DNA of 24,598 bases from Bacillota bacterium (GCA_023391535.1 JAEWAU010000054.1:1-24598), one strand, 5' to 3'; positions 7,780 to 16,339 are shown, counted from the stretch's first letter. Notes: a model not told the origin generated them from the letters alone. Numbers and translations are program-made.

Positions 7780-7970
7780 GGGTGTTGCAAAACGCATTCG
7801 ATGCGTTTTACAGCACCCGGCCAAAACGACGCTTGGGGCGCTTTCCGCGTACGCGCGGTACCCCATTTTGCGGCGCTACGCTGCGCAAAGCCGCGTCCTT
7901 TTGGCGCCCGCAGTTCAAGAGGGTGTAGAGGGTGTTGCAAAATGAGCTTTCAATTCATTTTGCAATACCC
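7780..7970. repeat. Structured intergenic element, three nested hairpins
   Basis: This element lies in the 395-base gap between the binding protein and the GH36 gene. Hairpin A: GGGTGTTGCAAAACGCAT (7780-7797), loop TCG, complementary arm 7801-7818, 18 pairs with one wobble and one mismatch. Hairpin C: 7930-7945 pairs with 7955-7970, 16 pairs with one wobble, and starts with the same GGGTGTTGCAAAA. Between them 7820-7832 pairs with 7893-7905 (12 of 13) and closes a branched fold. The fold holds TGGGG/CCCCA (7834-7838/7861-7865) around CCGCG/CGCGG (7845-7849/7854-7858), plus GCGGC/GCCGC (7870-7874/7890-7894). Each hairpin has the A-run/T-run look of a bidirectional terminator, but the paired arrangement suggests a dispersed repeat or MITE-like element. 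No open frame of interest lies inside. Confidence 0.65.
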
Positions 7971-8144
7971 CGCCTGCCGCGGCCGTCGGGTGCGCCGATT
8001 TCGAAGGGCATGCGCGAATCTCCGATAAAACGACGGATGCGAATCCGCATCAGGCCCATGGTAAAAACTTTTGCCGCGGGTATTAGCTGCTTTTGAATCG
8101 GATATTTGTATGGCACGGAAATAAAATGACGGGGAGAACATGCT
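7971..8144. other. Leader of the GH36 gene with small hairpin
   Basis: A 6-bp hairpin GATGCG/CGCATC (8036-8041/8046-8051) is followed by CTTTTGCCGCGG (8068-8079), a string also found in the terminator at 13653-13711. It may be a degenerate member of that hairpin family. No promoter could be called with confidence. GGGGAG at 8131-8136 is the ribosome binding site of the next gene. Confidence 0.4.
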
Positions 8145-10181
8145 ATGGCAGAGCAAAGCGAGCACATTTCCGTTTTGTCGGTTACGAACAGGACGCTGAA
8201 GCTGGAATTCGACGCGGAGATGAAAAGCCGCATTTCCTGTTCCCGGAACGGTTCGGAGAAGGCTTTGGGCGGCTTTTCGGCCTCTCAGAGCGTGCGGACG
8301 GAATCCGGTGAACTCGAGACGTTCCGAATCCGCTCAACCGGGCAGGAGAAAATCCACGACGAGATGGGGGACGGTATCGGCTACCGGATTACGGGCGCCG
8401 CAAACGGCATCGAAAAAACCGTCCGCATTTGCTCTTATGCCGAATTCGCCTCCACGCTGTTCGTAGAAGCGAGTTTCACCAATATCGGAGAAAAGAAGGT
8501 GCGCGTCGCCGGCTGGACGGCAAACCGCTGCGCAGTGTGCTCGTCCGCCGAGCCGGGGCAGCCATGTTTCTGGTCCTTTCAGGGGGCGTCGTACGAATCC
8601 CGTCCGGATTGGGTTCTGCCCCTTAAAAACGGTTATTCCAGGCAGAACTTTATGGGTATGAACAGCTCGGATTACGGGGGCGGAATTCCGCTTACGGATA
8701 TTTGGGACGGCACGGTCGGCCTTGCCATGGGGCATTGCGAAACCCTCCCGGAGCTTATAAGCCTTCCGGTGGAAGTGAACGGCATAACGGCGGTGCTCTC
8801 CGTTACCGGGGAAACCGATGTGGAGCTGGCTCCGGGGGAAACGCTGCATACGGTGAAAACCTTCCTTTCCCTGCACGAAGGGGATTATTTCAGCGCCCTG
8901 CTCGAGTTCCGGAAGATCATGAGCCGCCGCGGCTTCGCGTTTGCTCCGCTCAACCGGGAGGCCTACGAAGCCACCTGGTGCGCGTGGGGATATGAACGCA
9001 ATTTCGCGCCGGAGCAGATTGAAGGCGCGCTGCCGAAGGTAAAGGAGCTCGGATTCAAGTGGATCTGCCTCGACGACGGCTGGCAGACCGAGGAAGGCGA
9101 TTGGGAGCTCGACCGTTCCAAATTTCCGGCGGGCGACGAGGATATGCGGAAATTCGTCCGCAAAATCCACGAACAGGGGATGAAAATCCAGCTGTGGTGG
9201 ATGCCCATGGCGTGCGACCCGAAGTCGAAGCTCTTTGCGGAGCACCCCGAAGCCGTCATCTCGGACAGCGCCGGCAACCCCTGCTCTATCACGTGGTGGG
9301 ATAATTACTATCTCTGCCCGGCCGATGCGGCCGTTGTCGGGCAAACCCGGAAAATGGTGCGGAAGATCCTGGGCGACTGGGGCTTCGACGGGCTCAAGAT
9401 CGATGGGCAGTATCTCAACGCGGCGCCGCTTTGCCACAACAAGGCGCACGGCCACGAGAGCCCGGAGGATTCCTACAAGGCGGTGCCGGGCTTCTTCCGC
9501 ATGATTTATGAGGAAGCAAAGCGGATCAATCCGGATGCGCTCATCATGTTCTGCCCCTGCGGAACCTGCTGCTCGTTCTACACCCTGCCATATTTTGATA
9601 TGCCCGTCGCGTCGGACCCGGAGAGCTCCCGGCAGGTCAGGCAGAGGTGCAAGGCGTATAAGGCGCTTCTGGGCAGGAATGTGCCCTATAATGCCGACCA
9701 TATCGAGCTGAGCGACGGCGGAAGCGATTTTGCCTCGGCAGTGGGAACGGGAAGCGTAATCAACACCAAGTTCACCTGGCCGGTCGGCTCCGGGCCCGCC
9801 GCCTCCATCTCCGATCCGGGCGAATGCTTCGATCTGGACGAACAAAAAGAGGCGCTGTTCCGAAAATGGCTCGGCATTTACCGGGATAAAATGCTGCCGG
9901 AGGGAGAATACCTCGGCGAGCTTTATACATACGGGTACGATATTCCCGAATGCCATGCCATTCGGAAAGACGGCGGGATGTACTATGCGTTTTACGCGGA
10001 TTCCTTTGACGGAACGGTGGAGCTGCGCGGGCTCGGAACGGGCAGCTTCCTTATAACGGATTATGTATCCGGAAAAACGGTGGGGCGCCTGGAGCCCGGC
10101 ACGCGCACCCTCCGCATCCGGTTTGAAAAATCTGCGCTCCTGGAAGCAAGGAGACTCGGAAAGGTGGAACCGGTTTTATGA
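8145..10181 (+). CDS. GH36-type alpha-galactosidase or alpha-N-acetylgalactosaminidase
   Basis: 678 residues without a signal peptide, so the enzyme is probably cytoplasmic and acts on imported oligosaccharides. An N-terminal beta-rich domain (about 1-270) is followed by a TIM barrel starting WCAWGYERNF, with WICLDDGWQTEEGDW, MKIQLWWMPMACDP and FDGLKIDGQYLN. The last contains the clan GH-D nucleophile motif KxD (Asp about 420). The aspartate in VASDPESSRQVRQR (about 491) is the best candidate acid/base. A short beta domain ends the protein. Clan GH-D enzymes remove alpha-linked galactose or N-acetylgalactosamine with retention; the GalNAc pathway genes nearby favour the latter, which is inference. 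ATG 8145 has GGGGAG eight bases upstream. The stop overlaps the start of the next oxidoreductase gene by four bases. Confidence 0.82.
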   Translation: MAEQSEHISVLSVTNRTLKLEFDAEMKSRISCSRNGSEKALGGFSASQSVRTESGELETFRIRSTGQEKIHDEMGDGIGYRITGAANGIEKTVRICSYAEFASTLFVEASFTNIGEKKVRVAGWTANRCAVCSSAEPGQPCFWSFQGASYESRPDWVLPLKNGYSRQNFMGMNSSDYGGGIPLTDIWDGTVGLAMGHCETLPELISLPVEVNGITAVLSVTGETDVELAPGETLHTVKTFLSLHEGDYFSALLEFRKIMSRRGFAFAPLNREAYEATWCAWGYERNFAPEQIEGALPKVKELGFKWICLDDGWQTEEGDWELDRSKFPAGDEDMRKFVRKIHEQGMKIQLWWMPMACDPKSKLFAEHPEAVISDSAGNPCSITWWDNYYLCPADAAVVGQTRKMVRKILGDWGFDGLKIDGQYLNAAPLCHNKAHGHESPEDSYKAVPGFFRMIYEEAKRINPDALIMFCPCGTCCSFYTLPYFDMPVASDPESSRQVRQRCKAYKALLGRNVPYNADHIELSDGGSDFASAVGTGSVINTKFTWPVGSGPAASISDPGECFDLDEQKEALFRKWLGIYRDKMLPEGEYLGELYTYGYDIPECHAIRKDGGMYYAFYADSFDGTVELRGLGTGSFLITDYVSGKTVGRLEPGTRTLRIRFEKSALLEARRLGKVEPVL

Positions 10182-11452
10182 AAACACTTACGGCGGTACT
10201 CTTGGGCGCGGGGCTTCGCGGAATGGATACCTACGCCGATTACGCGCTTCGCAATTCTTCGGATATCCGCTTTGTCGCGGTGGCGGAGCCGGACCGGGAA
10301 AGACGGGAAAAGTTCAGGGCCTTGCACCACATTGCGGAGGAGAATTGCTTTTCCGATTGGAAGGAGCTGCTGAACAGGCCGAAATTCGCCGATGTGGCGC
10401 TTGTGTGCACGCAGGACCGGATGCATTTTGACCCCACCATGAAGGCGCTGGAAGCCGGGTACGATGTGCTGCTGGAAAAGCCGATGGCGGTTACCCCGGA
10501 GGAATGCGCTCAGCTTGGCGCATACGCGCGTAAGCAGAACCGGATTCTTTCGCTTTGCTATGTGCTCCGGTACACCGCGTTCTTTTCCGCAATCAAAAAA
10601 CTGCTCGACGAAGGGCGCATCGGCCGGCTGATCTCGATTGCGCACAACGAAAACGTGGGGTACTGGCACATGGCCCACAGCTTTGTGCGGGGCAACTGGC
10701 GGAATTCGGATGAGTCCAGCCCCATGATCCTGCAGAAAAGCTCACACGATATGGACATTCTTCTCTGGCTCGCCGGAGCCCGTTGCGTGCGCGTCTCCTC
10801 TTTCGGGGGGCTTTCCTACTTCAAGGCCGAGAACGCGCCCGCCGGAGCGCCGGAACGGTGCCTGGACGGCTGCCCGCACCGCAGCGAATGCGCTTACTAC
10901 GCGCCCAAATGGTATCTTACGGAGAACACCGATTGGCCGACCTCCGCCGTCAGCACGAACCGCAGCTATGAGGCGAGGCTCGAAGCGCTCAAAGAGGGGC
11001 CTTACGGCCGGTGCGTGTTCCACTGCGACAACAACGTCGTGGATCACCAGGTGGTCGATATGGAATTTGAAAACGGCGTGACGGCGGCCTTTACCATGTG
11101 CGCGTTCACGCAGGAGATCAGCCGCACCATCAAGCTCATGGGCACGGCGGGTGAAATCCGGGGCGTGATGGAAAAAGGCGAGATCGAAATCCGGGATTTT
11201 GCCGCGGGCACGACCGATACGATCCGTATTCCGGAGGAAGGCTCCGGGCACAGCGGCGGAGACGACGGCCTGATGTCGGACTTTATCCGTCTGGTGCGGG
11301 ACGGCGAAACCAGCGTGAAGTATTCGCTCGAGGATTCCGTGCAAAGCCACATGATGGCCTTTGCGGCGGAACAATCCAGAGTGGAGCATCGGACGGTCGA
11401 TCTGGATCGGTTTATGGAAAGCAAGCTGCCAAACGGCGGCCGGGCCGTTTGA
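10178..11452 (+). CDS. Gfo/Idh/MocA oxidoreductase with cysteine cluster
   Basis: 424 residues. The Rossmann loop is LLGAGLRGMDTYA (residues 8-20), the cofactor-side signature LEKPMAV includes E100-K101-P102, and KSSHDMDILLWL (187-198) gives the Lys/His pair expected for proton transfer. It is longer than usual because of an insertion, RCLDGCPHRSECAYYAP (C228, C232, C238), with C279 and C283 in GRCVFHCDNN. These five cysteines could bind a metal. The start overlaps the GH36 stop in an ATGA, with translational coupling, so the enzyme probably acts on the same glycan or its released sugar. A dehydrogenase of the sugar ring is most likely. Retaining NAD-dependent glycosidases such as GH109 share the fold, but their typical sequence features were not recognised here. 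Confidence 0.85.
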   Translation: MKTLTAVLLGAGLRGMDTYADYALRNSSDIRFVAVAEPDRERREKFRALHHIAEENCFSDWKELLNRPKFADVALVCTQDRMHFDPTMKALEAGYDVLLEKPMAVTPEECAQLGAYARKQNRILSLCYVLRYTAFFSAIKKLLDEGRIGRLISIAHNENVGYWHMAHSFVRGNWRNSDESSPMILQKSSHDMDILLWLAGARCVRVSSFGGLSYFKAENAPAGAPERCLDGCPHRSECAYYAPKWYLTENTDWPTSAVSTNRSYEARLEALKEGPYGRCVFHCDNNVVDHQVVDMEFENGVTAAFTMCAFTQEISRTIKLMGTAGEIRGVMEKGEIEIRDFAAGTTDTIRIPEEGSGHSGGDDGLMSDFIRLVRDGETSVKYSLEDSVQSHMMAFAAEQSRVEHRTVDLDRFMESKLPNGGRAV

Positions 11453-11575
11453 GGCTCCACAGCACCTCCGGAAAAAACGCGGGATAACCGGCTATTGCCG
11501 TCTTTTCTGGAAGGAACGCGGATAAAACATTGATTTTCAGTCCGTGCCGTGCGATCATGGAAAAGGAGAAAAAAG

Positions 11576-12427
11576 ATGCCTCTCGTTACAAGCAAAGCCC
11601 TTTTACAGAATGCCCAGGCGGGGCATTACGCGGTTGCCGCGTTCAACGCGGAAAATATGGAGATGATCCAGGCGGTCGTTTCCGCCGCGGAGGAACTGAA
11701 GGCGCCCGTCATCATCCAGACGACGCCCTCCACGGTCCGGTACGGCGGGCTGGCTTACTATTACGCGAACGTCGGCGCGGCGGCGCGCGAGGCGAGTGTT
11801 CCCGTCGTGCTCCATCTGGACCACGGCTCCGATTACGACCTGGCCACGCGGGCTTTCCGCGCCGGGTATACGTCGATCATGATCGACGCTTCGAAGCTGC
11901 CCTTTGAGGAGAACATCGCGCTTTCGAACAAGGTGTGCGAGATGTGCAGCCCCTCCGGCGTTCCCGTCGAGGCGGAGCTCGGGTGGGTAGGCGGCAAGGA
12001 GGACGATCTTTCGTCGGACGGCGATATCTACACCGACCCGGAAAAAGCGGCTTATTTTGCGGAGCATACGGCGATCTCCTCGCTGGCCGTGGCCATCGGA
12101 ACGGCGCACGGTTTTTATAAGCAGACGCCGAAGCTCGATTACGAGCGGCTTGCGGAAATCCGCAAGCGGGTGAGCCTGCCCCTCGTGCTCCACGGCGCTT
12201 CCGGCCTGAGCGACGAACAGGTGAAGCGCTGCATCGAGGGCGGAATCAGCAAGGTGAACTTCGCCACCGAGCTGCGGGACGCGTTCACAAAAGGCGTCCG
12301 GGAAGTGCTTTCGGGCGACGCGTCGGTTTTCGACCCGAAAAAGTACAACCGCGCCGGTATGGAGCAGGTCAAGGCGCTCGTGCAGCATAAGATCCGCGTT
12401 TGCGGGTGCGCCGGCGCCGGCCGCTGA
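11576..12427 (+). CDS. kbaY: Class II ketose-bisphosphate aldolase, KbaY/GatY-like
   Basis: 283 residues. Class II aldolase landmarks are present: GHYAVAAFNAENMEM near the N-terminus, LHLDHGSDYD with catalytic D82 and zinc ligand H83, IGTAHGFY (H178), LVLHGASGLS (H206), and KVNFATELRDAF for phosphate binding. The family cleaves fructose or tagatose 1,6-bisphosphate into dihydroxyacetone phosphate and glyceraldehyde 3-phosphate. Because a KbaZ/GatZ subunit is encoded at 636 and no other aldolase is present, this is probably its catalytic partner KbaY, though a fructose-specific enzyme cannot be excluded. ATG 11576 has AAAGGAG with spacing of about seven; the frame is open 27 bases further upstream without a good site. 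It follows the oxidoreductase by 123 bases and the acetyltransferase starts 21 bases after its stop. Confidence 0.88.
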   Translation: MPLVTSKALLQNAQAGHYAVAAFNAENMEMIQAVVSAAEELKAPVIIQTTPSTVRYGGLAYYYANVGAAAREASVPVVLHLDHGSDYDLATRAFRAGYTSIMIDASKLPFEENIALSNKVCEMCSPSGVPVEAELGWVGGKEDDLSSDGDIYTDPEKAAYFAEHTAISSLAVAIGTAHGFYKQTPKLDYERLAEIRKRVSLPLVLHGASGLSDEQVKRCIEGGISKVNFATELRDAFTKGVREVLSGDASVFDPKKYNRAGMEQVKALVQHKIRVCGCAGAGR

Positions 12428-12448
12428 ACTTATTTGGGGAGGGATTCT

Positions 12449-13618
12449 ATGGAAGTCCGCGCAATACAGCCTTCCGAATATGACGAAACACGTAAAATTC
12501 AGGTAATCGCCTTTGCCGAGCGCGACACGGCCGACGAAGCTCCGCCCGTTCCGGACGTGCGGCACGCCACCTACCGCGCCGCGTTCGATAACGGAAGCCC
12601 GCGTGCCTGCCTCGAGGTTTTCCGCTTCCCGTCCTTCCTCAACGGAGTGCAGGTGGGAATGGCCGGCATCGGCGGCGTCGCCACGCTGCCGGAGGCCAGG
12701 CGCAAAGGGTTCGTGCGCGCGCTTTTCCGGTATACGCTGGAAGAAGCCAGGGGAAACGGAGATGTCGTCTCGTATCTTTTCCCGTTTTCCCACGTGTTTT
12801 ATCGCAAATTCGGCTACGAATCCTGCATGGTCAAACAGAAAATCCGGGTTCCGCTTTCCGCCTTTTCCGGCATCGGCGGGAACGGGTTCGCGACGCTGAT
12901 CCGCCCGGGCGACGACGAAAGCGCCATCCGTGCGCTGTACCGTGCGTTTGCGGAAAACCAGAACCTGATGACGCTGCGCAGCGAGGAAAAATGGAAGCAG
13001 CGGCTCGGAAGAGATCCTTATACGGAAAGGGCTTACACATATCTCTGGCGTGCGAACAGCGGAAAACCTCTTGCCTATGTGAGCTTCCATGCGGAGGATG
13101 CGGACGGCAAGGCCGTGATGAACGTCGAAGAGCTGGTCTGGTCCGGGGCTGAGGGTCTAAGGGGCATTCTGGGCTTTCTCGGGGGCTTTACCGCCCGGTA
13201 CGAAACCCTTGTGTACCGGGCGCCGGAATATTTCCCCGCGCGGCTGCTTCTTCCCGAGCCGTATGCTGTGGAATCGCGGGCGGAATGCAGCGGTATGGGA
13301 AGAATTGTGGATGCGGCGCGCGCGCTGCAAACGCTGAAACTGCCCGCCGGTGAAACATTCCGCATCCGTGTGCACGACGATTTTCTGAGCTGGAACGACG
13401 GCTGCTTTCGGCTCAGCTGCGAGTGCGCGACCCACGCGGAAAAAACGGAGGCCGAACCCGATATGGAAACCGATATTCGCACGCTCGCACAGCTCGTGTG
13501 CGGCTTCGCCTCGGCGGAGGACTGCCTGGATGCGGGCACCGTCGAACTCAACGGGCACCGGGATCTTGCGTTTCGCATGTTTTGCAAGAAGAGGGTATTT
13601 CTCATCGACGAGTTCTGA
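12449..13618 (+). CDS. GNAT N-acetyltransferase, Eis-like
   Basis: About 389 residues from ATG 12449, with GGGGAGGG upstream overlapping an in-frame TTG at 12434 that is therefore not the start. The architecture is that of Eis: an N-terminal GNAT domain with GIGGVATLPEARRKGFVRAL (the acetyl-CoA binding loop R/Q-x-x-G-x-G/A), a second degenerate GNAT domain, and a C-terminal sterol-carrier-like domain containing VRIHDDF-like RVHDDFLSWNDG and the ending CKKRVFLIDEF. Eis proteins acetylate amines, including aminoglycosides in mycobacteria. Here the substrate is unknown. The position directly after the aldolase, with 21 bases between, implies co-transcription. An amino-sugar or glycan-derived amine as acetyl acceptor is possible, but this is speculation. 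A strong terminator follows. Confidence 0.85.
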   Translation: MEVRAIQPSEYDETRKIQVIAFAERDTADEAPPVPDVRHATYRAAFDNGSPRACLEVFRFPSFLNGVQVGMAGIGGVATLPEARRKGFVRALFRYTLEEARGNGDVVSYLFPFSHVFYRKFGYESCMVKQKIRVPLSAFSGIGGNGFATLIRPGDDESAIRALYRAFAENQNLMTLRSEEKWKQRLGRDPYTERAYTYLWRANSGKPLAYVSFHAEDADGKAVMNVEELVWSGAEGLRGILGFLGGFTARYETLVYRAPEYFPARLLLPEPYAVESRAECSGMGRIVDAARALQTLKLPAGETFRIRVHDDFLSWNDGCFRLSCECATHAEKTEAEPDMETDIRTLAQLVCGFASAEDCLDAGTVELNGHRDLAFRMFCKKRVFLIDEF

Positions 13619-13652
13619 TACGGTTTTCCGATAAACATGTAAATATGTGGAT

Positions 13653-13711
13653 AAAATCCGCGCCAAAACCGATAGTGAAAAGCTTTTGCCGCGGATTTTT
13701 ATTTCTTTTTT
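13653..13711 (+). terminator. Strong terminator after the eis-like gene
   Basis: AAAATCCGCGCCAAAA (13653-13668) pairs with 13684-13699 over 16 positions with one C-C mismatch. It runs into TTTTTATTTCTTTTTT. Its stem sequence is closely related to the hairpin at 22896-22953. It closes the 8145-13618 transcription unit. Confidence 0.88.
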
Positions 13712-13737
13712 GATCGGAGAAAAGTTTGATGCCGAAT

Positions 13738-13769
13738 GCAGCCGGAGATTCGTCGGATTCTCCGGCTGC
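13738..13769. other. Perfect 11-bp hairpin in kinase leader
   Basis: GCAGCCGGAGA (13738-13748) and its exact complement at 13759-13769 enclose a 10-base loop. No T-run follows on either strand, so it is not a standard terminator. It lies about 50 bases before the kinase gene and could be a transcript-stability or protein-binding structure. Confidence 0.55.
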
Positions 13770-13817
13770 GGGCCGATAATGGAATAGGAACCTTTATACA
13801 AACGGGAGAAAAGAGCA

Positions 13818-14807
13818 ATGTATTACCTTGGCGTTGACGGCGGGGGCACAAAAACGGCCTTTGAAGTGGTGGATGGCGACGGGAAAATCCTTTCTCTGAT
13901 GAAAACGGAAACCTGCAATTACATCCAGATCGGCAAAGACCGGTTCGGAGAAGTGATCGGGCAGGGCGCCGCCGCGGCCTGCGCGCAGGCGGGCATCCGC
14001 CCGGAGGATCTGGCGTATGTCTGCGTGGGCATCCCGAGCTTCGGGGAAATTTCCCGGGATACTCCGGAGCTGGAGCAGATCGTGCGCGGCCTTTTCCCTA
14101 AAGGGCGGGTGGAGTGCGTCAACGACGTCGTAGTGGCGTGGGCGGGTTCGCTTGGCTGCAAGCCGGGAATCAACCTTCTGGCCGGCACCGGCTCGATGGG
14201 CTACGGGCGAAACGCGGCCGGCCGCGAGGCGAGAGCCGGGGGCTGGGGCTATTTTTGCGGCGACGAAGGCTCGGCCTACTGGCTCGGGAAAAAGTTCGTG
14301 GAATATTTCGGCAAGGAAGCGGACGGCAGGCTTCCCAAGGGGGCTGTTTATTCCATCGCACGGGAATCCTACGATTTCGACGCCGATTTCGATTTTATCC
14401 AGATCGTCTACGAAAACCTGGGGCTGCGGCGCAATGAGATTGCAAAGCTCCAGCTTCTGCTTTGCCGCGCCGCCGAGCAGGGCGACCCCTGTGCGGTGGA
14501 AAGCTATCGGCAGGCGGCGGAAGAACTGGGCCTGATTCTTAGCACGCTGATCGACGAGCTGGGGTTTGCGCCCGGCGAAGCGATCCCGGTTTCCTATTCG
14601 GGGGGCGTTTTCAAAGCCGGCGCGCTGATCATGCAGCCTCTGCGGGAGTGGATGCGGAGCAAGGGGAAGAACATCTCTTTTGCCCCGCCGAAGTTGTCGC
14701 CCGTTTCCGGCGCGGCCCTTTACGCCCTGCGGCAGAGCGGCGGCGGGGCGGACGACGCCGTCGAACGGCTGTGCCGGGCGGAAGCCGGCGAAGCCCCGCG
14801 CGGCTGA
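13818..14807 (+). CDS. BadF/BadG/BcrA/BcrD-family sugar kinase (NAGK-like)
   Basis: 329 residues with the ASKHA nucleotide-binding fold. Phosphate-1 loop is YLGVDGGGTKTAFEV at the start. The second domain gives LLAGTGSMGYGRN and then GGWGYFCGDEGSAYWLGKK, the hallmark of the N-acetylglucosamine kinase branch of the BadF family. YSGGVFKAG supplies the adenosine motif. Such kinases phosphorylate N-acetylated hexosamines, which an ABC importer delivers unphosphorylated. The NagA deacetylase is the next gene, 262 bases on, giving a kinase-deacetylase-deaminase order. GlcNAc or GalNAc specificity cannot be read. The ATG at 13818 has GGGAG about ten bases upstream. The benzoyl-CoA reductase activase members of the family carry iron-sulfur cysteines that are absent here. 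Confidence 0.87.
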   Translation: MYYLGVDGGGTKTAFEVVDGDGKILSLMKTETCNYIQIGKDRFGEVIGQGAAAACAQAGIRPEDLAYVCVGIPSFGEISRDTPELEQIVRGLFPKGRVECVNDVVVAWAGSLGCKPGINLLAGTGSMGYGRNAAGREARAGGWGYFCGDEGSAYWLGKKFVEYFGKEADGRLPKGAVYSIARESYDFDADFDFIQIVYENLGLRRNEIAKLQLLLCRAAEQGDPCAVESYRQAAEELGLILSTLIDELGFAPGEAIPVSYSGGVFKAGALIMQPLREWMRSKGKNISFAPPKLSPVSGAALYALRQSGGGADDAVERLCRAEAGEAPRG

Positions 14808-15069
14808 TGCGAATTCCAATGAAAAAGCAGCTCTAGAGCAATTCCGATTATGAACCGGACACCAGGCCGGCAACCTGCCCGCCGCATAGGAATTCTGCCT
14901 ATGCGTGGAACCCCGAACCGTCCGCAACGTTTTTTGAATTGCTGTAAGCGCAAAATGGAATTGTTCGAGAATCAGGGCGCAATCCCATTTTGGGCAGGAG
15001 CTGCTATAAAAAATTCGGAATGTGTTTCCCTGGAATTCGTATAAAAATACGAAAGGCAGGAATTGCAGC
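14808..15069. other. Hairpin-rich gap before nagA
   Basis: Two hairpins stand out: CGCATAGG/CCTATGCG (14883-14890/14898-14905), and CAAAATGGAATTG with CAATCCCATTTTG (14951-14963/14980-14992, one mismatch). A TTTTTT run at about 14930 is not preceded by a stem. TATAAA-like boxes near 15003 and 15041 lack a convincing partner box. Either hairpin could be a weak terminator or leader structure. Confidence 0.5.
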
Positions 15070-16218
15070 ATGATTGGAATTCGGAATGTGAACTGCTTTG
15101 ACGGCGCGCGCATCATCGAACACGCATCCGTTGCCGTGAGCGGAACGTCCATTGCGGGCGTGTGGGAGGGCGGCGATGCGCTGCCCGCCTGCGATACGGT
15201 CATCGACGGCGAGGGGCGGCTGCTTGTCCCCGGGTACATCGATCTCCATCTGCACGGCTGCGCCGGCTGCGACGTGATGGACGGGACCGCGGAGTCCTTG
15301 CGCACGATCGCCGAAACGCTGGCCCAAAACGGAACGACGTCTTTTCTTCCCACCACGGTGACCATGCCGAAGCAGGCGACGGCGAAGGCCATGGCGGCCG
15401 TGCGTGCCTATGGGAACCCGGCAACGGGCGCGGAGGTCCTGGGGGTGCACCTCGAGGGGCCGTTTATCAACGTAAGGCACAAGGGCGCCCAGAACGAGCG
15501 GTATATCCTCGAGCCCTCGGTGCCCGCTTTCCTGGATTTTGTGGACGGCGACCTCTCGGGCATCCGCCGCGTTACGCTCGCGCCGGAAATAGGCGAGGGC
15601 ATCGGGCTGACGCGCTACCTCGCGCAGCGGGGCGTCTGTGTTTCGGCGGGCCATACCTGCGCTTCCGCGGAGGCGTTCCACGCAAGCGAAAAAGCGGGGC
15701 TGAAGCTCTGCACGCATTTGTATAACGGCATGGAGCCGATGCATCACCGTACCCCCGGAACGGTGGGAGCCGCGCTTGCGAGCGACGAGGCGTACGTGGA
15801 AGTGATTGCCGACCTCAACCACGTCGCTCCCGACGTGCTGCGGCTGACGGCGAAAGCGAAGGATGCCGGACATTGCATCCTCATCACGGATTCCCTTTCG
15901 GCAACCGGGCTGGGGGACGGGGAATACAGCCTCGGCGGGCAGAAGGTGACCGTGCAAAACGGCACGGCCAGAGTGGAGAGCGGGTCGCTTGCCGGGAGCG
16001 TCATCTTCCTGTGGCAGGCGGTGAAAAATATGGCGGAGCGCGTTCACGTGAATCTGGTTTCGGCGCTGCGCATGGCTACGGTGAACCCGGCGCGGGTAAT
16101 CGGAGCGGAGAACCGCAAGGGCGCCGTCCGGCCGGGTTTCGACGCCGATCTCAACCTGCTGCGCGACGATCTTTCGGTCGCCTTTACGATGGTGCGCGGG
16201 CGGGTTGTCAAAGCGTAG
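15070..16218 (+). CDS. nagA: N-acetylglucosamine/galactosamine-6-phosphate deacetylase
   Basis: 382 residues from ATG 15070, with an AAAGGCAGG-like site upstream; the frame is open 48 bases earlier without support. Amidohydrolase landmarks: PGYIDLHLHGCAGCDVMDGT (H60, H62), VHLEGPFIN (metal ligand E129), VSAGHT (H195), THLYNGMEPMHHRTPG (H216) and LITDSLSATG (catalytic D274). NagA removes the acetyl group from GlcNAc 6-phosphate; the AgaA version does the same for GalNAc 6-phosphate, and sequence alone does not separate them. The preceding kinase makes its substrate, and the SIS protein at 3339 or the NagB-like protein at 16431 would use its product. It ends at a bidirectional terminator facing nagB. 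Confidence 0.92.
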   Translation: MIGIRNVNCFDGARIIEHASVAVSGTSIAGVWEGGDALPACDTVIDGEGRLLVPGYIDLHLHGCAGCDVMDGTAESLRTIAETLAQNGTTSFLPTTVTMPKQATAKAMAAVRAYGNPATGAEVLGVHLEGPFINVRHKGAQNERYILEPSVPAFLDFVDGDLSGIRRVTLAPEIGEGIGLTRYLAQRGVCVSAGHTCASAEAFHASEKAGLKLCTHLYNGMEPMHHRTPGTVGAALASDEAYVEVIADLNHVAPDVLRLTAKAKDAGHCILITDSLSATGLGDGEYSLGGQKVTVQNGTARVESGSLAGSVIFLWQAVKNMAERVHVNLVSALRMATVNPARVIGAENRKGAVRPGFDADLNLLRDDLSVAFTMVRGRVVKA

Positions 16219-16339
16219 GCCGCCGTTCGGAATTCTCAGGAGACATCCCTCCCGCATTCGCGCTGCGGCAGGCTGTTTAGCCGGAAAGAAGCAATAAACG
16301 GGAAAAACAGCGCTTTTCAGGCAACAGGGTTTAAACGTC

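Noticed and set aside
10178..11452. Assignment as a GH109 NAD-dependent alpha-N-acetylgalactosaminidase
   Set aside because: The fold is shared and the context is tempting, but GH109 proteins usually carry a Tat-type leader and sequence features I could not find here.
11603..13090. Long minus-strand open frame (495 codons) opposite the aldolase and acetyltransferase genes; similar frames at 8334-9956, 13794-15392, 19389-20861 and 6427-7866
   Set aside because: Each lies antisense to a well-recognised gene, has no ribosome binding site or domain, and arises from the GC-rich codon use of the real gene.
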